A stretch of 64,000 bases of DNA from Sphingomonas alpina (GTDB lineage: Bacteria > Pseudomonadota > Alphaproteobacteria > Sphingomonadales > Sphingomonadaceae), in the NCBI RefSeq assembly GCF_014490665.1, contig NZ_CP061038.1, forward strand, positions 4,114,501 through 4,178,500, written 5' to 3'. Shown piece after piece: positions 62,488 through 64,000 of this stretch. The translations under genes were made by a program, and so were the position numbers. Below the pieces are notes generated by a model. The model was not told where the DNA came from. It did no database searches and was given only the letters and a program-made list of their open reading frames with translations. Each line of letters starts with the position of its first letter. Within the stretch, counting starts at the first letter, position 1.

Positions 62488-62877
62488 ATGCCGTTGAAAT
62501 CCGTCATCGCCATCATGATGGCGGCACTCATGTGCGGCGCGGCTCAAGGGCAACGGCCTAGGGTCGACGGCACCATCATCGGGCCGCCGTCACTGGATTT
62601 GCGGCGCAACCTGGCGGCAGCCGCCAATGACTATCTTCGCGACCTGCCCGTGGTCAAAGGCTCGGAAATTTCCGATGAAATCGCCCTTCCCGCCGCGCGA
62701 AAGATGCATGCTGTCTGTGTACGCTGGAGATCATCCGGCCGGGCGCGCGACAACCCCGGCTTTTCCCCGATGTTCGTGACCATCACCGGCGGCTGGCTCG
62801 CCGAAACCGCATGGCGGAACGATCCCCGTTGCCGGGATCCAAGGTTGAAATACCACCCATTTCCCGAGATGCGCTGA
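62488..62877 (+). CDS. Hypothetical secreted protein
   Basis: The protein has 129 residues. A signal peptide (PLKSVIAIMMAALMCGAAQG then Q) is clear. The mature part has Cys at about 70 and 112 (HAVCVRW and NDPRCRDPRL), possibly a disulfide. No family is recognised. The start ATG 62488 follows an AT-rich promoter-like region. Confidence 0.7.
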   Translation: MPLKSVIAIMMAALMCGAAQGQRPRVDGTIIGPPSLDLRRNLAAAANDYLRDLPVVKGSEISDEIALPAARKMHAVCVRWRSSGRARDNPGFSPMFVTITGGWLAETAWRNDPRCRDPRLKYHPFPEMR

Positions 62878-63006
62878 CGGACATGAAGCGGAACGCCGCA
62901 TTGAGAGAGACCGGAGTTATTGCACCTGTCCCTAAAACCGCACAGAAACCCGTGACGGAAGCCTGCTGGCCTGAGGTTCACCCCATCATCCCCAAGGGAT
63001 CTGTCG

Positions 63007-64000
63007 ATGCATGCTTCGCCATTGAAATATGCCGCTGCCGGCGTGCTGCTCCTTCTCGCTGCCGCGATCGCGCCGGCCCAGTCCATAGCGAAGGACGCGC
63101 ATTGGGTCGCTGCCTGGGCTGCGGCAATGGACTCGCCCGGCCCGGCGCTACCGGCGCAGACGCTGCGCCAGATCGTCCGCCCCAGCATCGCCGGCAGCAA
63201 CGTGCGCATCCGCCTGTCCAATCTGTTCGGTACCGCGCCACTGACCCTCGGCGCCGTGCACCTGGCCAGGCGCGCTGACGGATCGGCGATCCAGCCGGCA
63301 AGCGATCATGTCGTGACGTTCGGCGGCAAGCCGGTGGTGACCCTTGCGAAGGGCGACGCCGTGCTCAGCGATCCGGTGGCATTGCCGGTGACCGCATTCG
63401 AGGAACTCGCGGTCAGTGTGTATCTGCCGCACGGCGCGGCGACATCGACCATCCACAGCGTCGGCAATCAGACCGTCTATATCGTGCTGGGGCGCGACAT
63501 GACCGCAGCGGCGACGCTTCCCACTGGCGACACCGACGACAGCCGCTATTTCCTCAGCGATGTCGAAGTCTCCGCCGGGGCCGACGCGCGCGTCATCGTG
63601 GCGATCGGCGATTCGATCACCGACGGCGTCGGCTCGACCGAGGAGCGCAACGCGCGCTGGCCCGATGCGCTTGCCGCGCGATTGCAGGCCGATCCGAAAC
63701 TCGCCGCGATTGCCGTCGTCAACGCCGGCGTTGCCGGCAACCGCATTCTCAACGATGCCGACAAACCCTATCGCGGCCCGAGTACGCTCAACCGCTTCGA
63801 CCGCGACGCGCTCGACAAGCCCGGCATACGCTGGATCGTGCTGCTGCAGGGCGGCAACGACATTTCGGCCGGCGAAGTGCTGACCTCGGCCAAGGCGAAG
63901 GTGTCCGCGGAGCAGATCATCCAAGGCATGAAGACGCTGATCGAATGCGCGCATGCGAAGGGCGTCAAGGTCATCGGCGCCACCTTGCTGCCCAAGGGCG
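63007..64000 (+). CDS. SGNH/GDSL hydrolase (C-terminus beyond window)
   Basis: The frame is open from ATG 63007 to the right edge (331 codons). A signal peptide (ASPLKYAAAGVLLLLAAAIA then PAQS) is followed by an N-terminal beta-rich domain and then the SGNH core: block I VIVAIGDSITDGVGSTEERN with the catalytic Ser, block II Gly in VNAGVAGNRILND, block III Asn in LLQGGNDISAGE. The final Asp/His block is not in the window. It is a secreted esterase or lipase of the GDSL family. Confidence 0.9.
   Translation, partial: MHASPLKYAAAGVLLLLAAAIAPAQSIAKDAHWVAAWAAAMDSPGPALPAQTLRQIVRPSIAGSNVRIRLSNLFGTAPLTLGAVHLARRADGSAIQPASDHVVTFGGKPVVTLAKGDAVLSDPVALPVTAFEELAVSVYLPHGAATSTIHSVGNQTVYIVLGRDMTAAATLPTGDTDDSRYFLSDVEVSAGADARVIVAIGDSITDGVGSTEERNARWPDALAARLQADPKLAAIAVVNAGVAGNRILNDADKPYRGPSTLNRFDRDALDKPGIRWIVLLQGGNDISAGEVLTSAKAKVSAEQIIQGMKTLIECAHAKGVKVIGATLLPKG

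Overview
The window looks like chromosomal DNA of a sphingomonad alphaproteobacterium (Sphingomonas sensu lato). The evidence is high GC with strong G/C third-position bias, families typical of the group (UrcA, DUF983 beside SURF1, the NDUFS4-like complex I subunit), intergenic hairpin repeats built on a CTTCGACARGCTCAG core and on CCCGCGAARGCGGG, and the gene order rimP-nusA-ylxR-infB-rbfA-truB-rpsO-pnp. This assignment is inference from content, not a database match. No rRNA, tRNA, CRISPR array or complete mobile element was seen.

The left end (1-4426) is the accessory region of most interest: a class II lanthipeptide locus. A LanM synthetase runs off the left edge. Next to it are two tandemly duplicated precursor genes with Nif11-like leaders and Cys/Ser/Thr-rich cores, each preceded by the same 23-bp element at the same distance. 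A divergent gene encodes a short SelO-like pseudokinase. Then follow an array of inverted octamers, a GNAT gene and a cytochrome oxidase assembly operon (ctaB, small membrane protein, cox11, coxC, DUF3291, DUF983, SURF1) leading to thrC. coxA and coxB are not in the window.

11-18 kb holds an RNA-type methyltransferase, ccmAB with a small metallopeptidase, pterin dehydratase, an SDR, a second octamer array and a two-gene osmolyte/ergothioneine-type ABC importer. 18-24 kb holds the branched-chain keto-acid dehydrogenase genes (E1alpha, E1beta, E2), a fumarylacetoacetase-like hydrolase and an acyl-CoA dehydrogenase. 24.4-27.2 kb is a compact CDP-inositol operon (CDP-alcohol transferase, inositol-phosphate synthase, CTP:inositol-1-P cytidylyltransferase). 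Two exported amidohydrolase-family proteins follow, the second lacking the HxH metal motif.

30-42 kb carries an acetyltransferase, an RhlE-type helicase, a nitroreductase, a thiolase/SDR/thioesterase set (the thioesterase has no ordinary start codon), a UrcA/LysR divergent pair, an enoyl-CoA hydratase, an acyl-CoA ligase, two hotdog thioesterases and a PQQ-type sugar dehydrogenase. 42-53.6 kb is the translation and RNA-decay operon, with extra genes (tautomerase, GNAT, thymidine kinase) slotted in. 53.6-56.2 kb is a minus-strand run of small regulators and unknown proteins ending at chorismate mutase. The right end has a polyprenyl synthase, an outer-membrane alginate-export-type porin, HrpB, the NDUFS4-like subunit, an NTF2-like protein, an orphan small-terminase-like gene and a truncated SGNH hydrolase.
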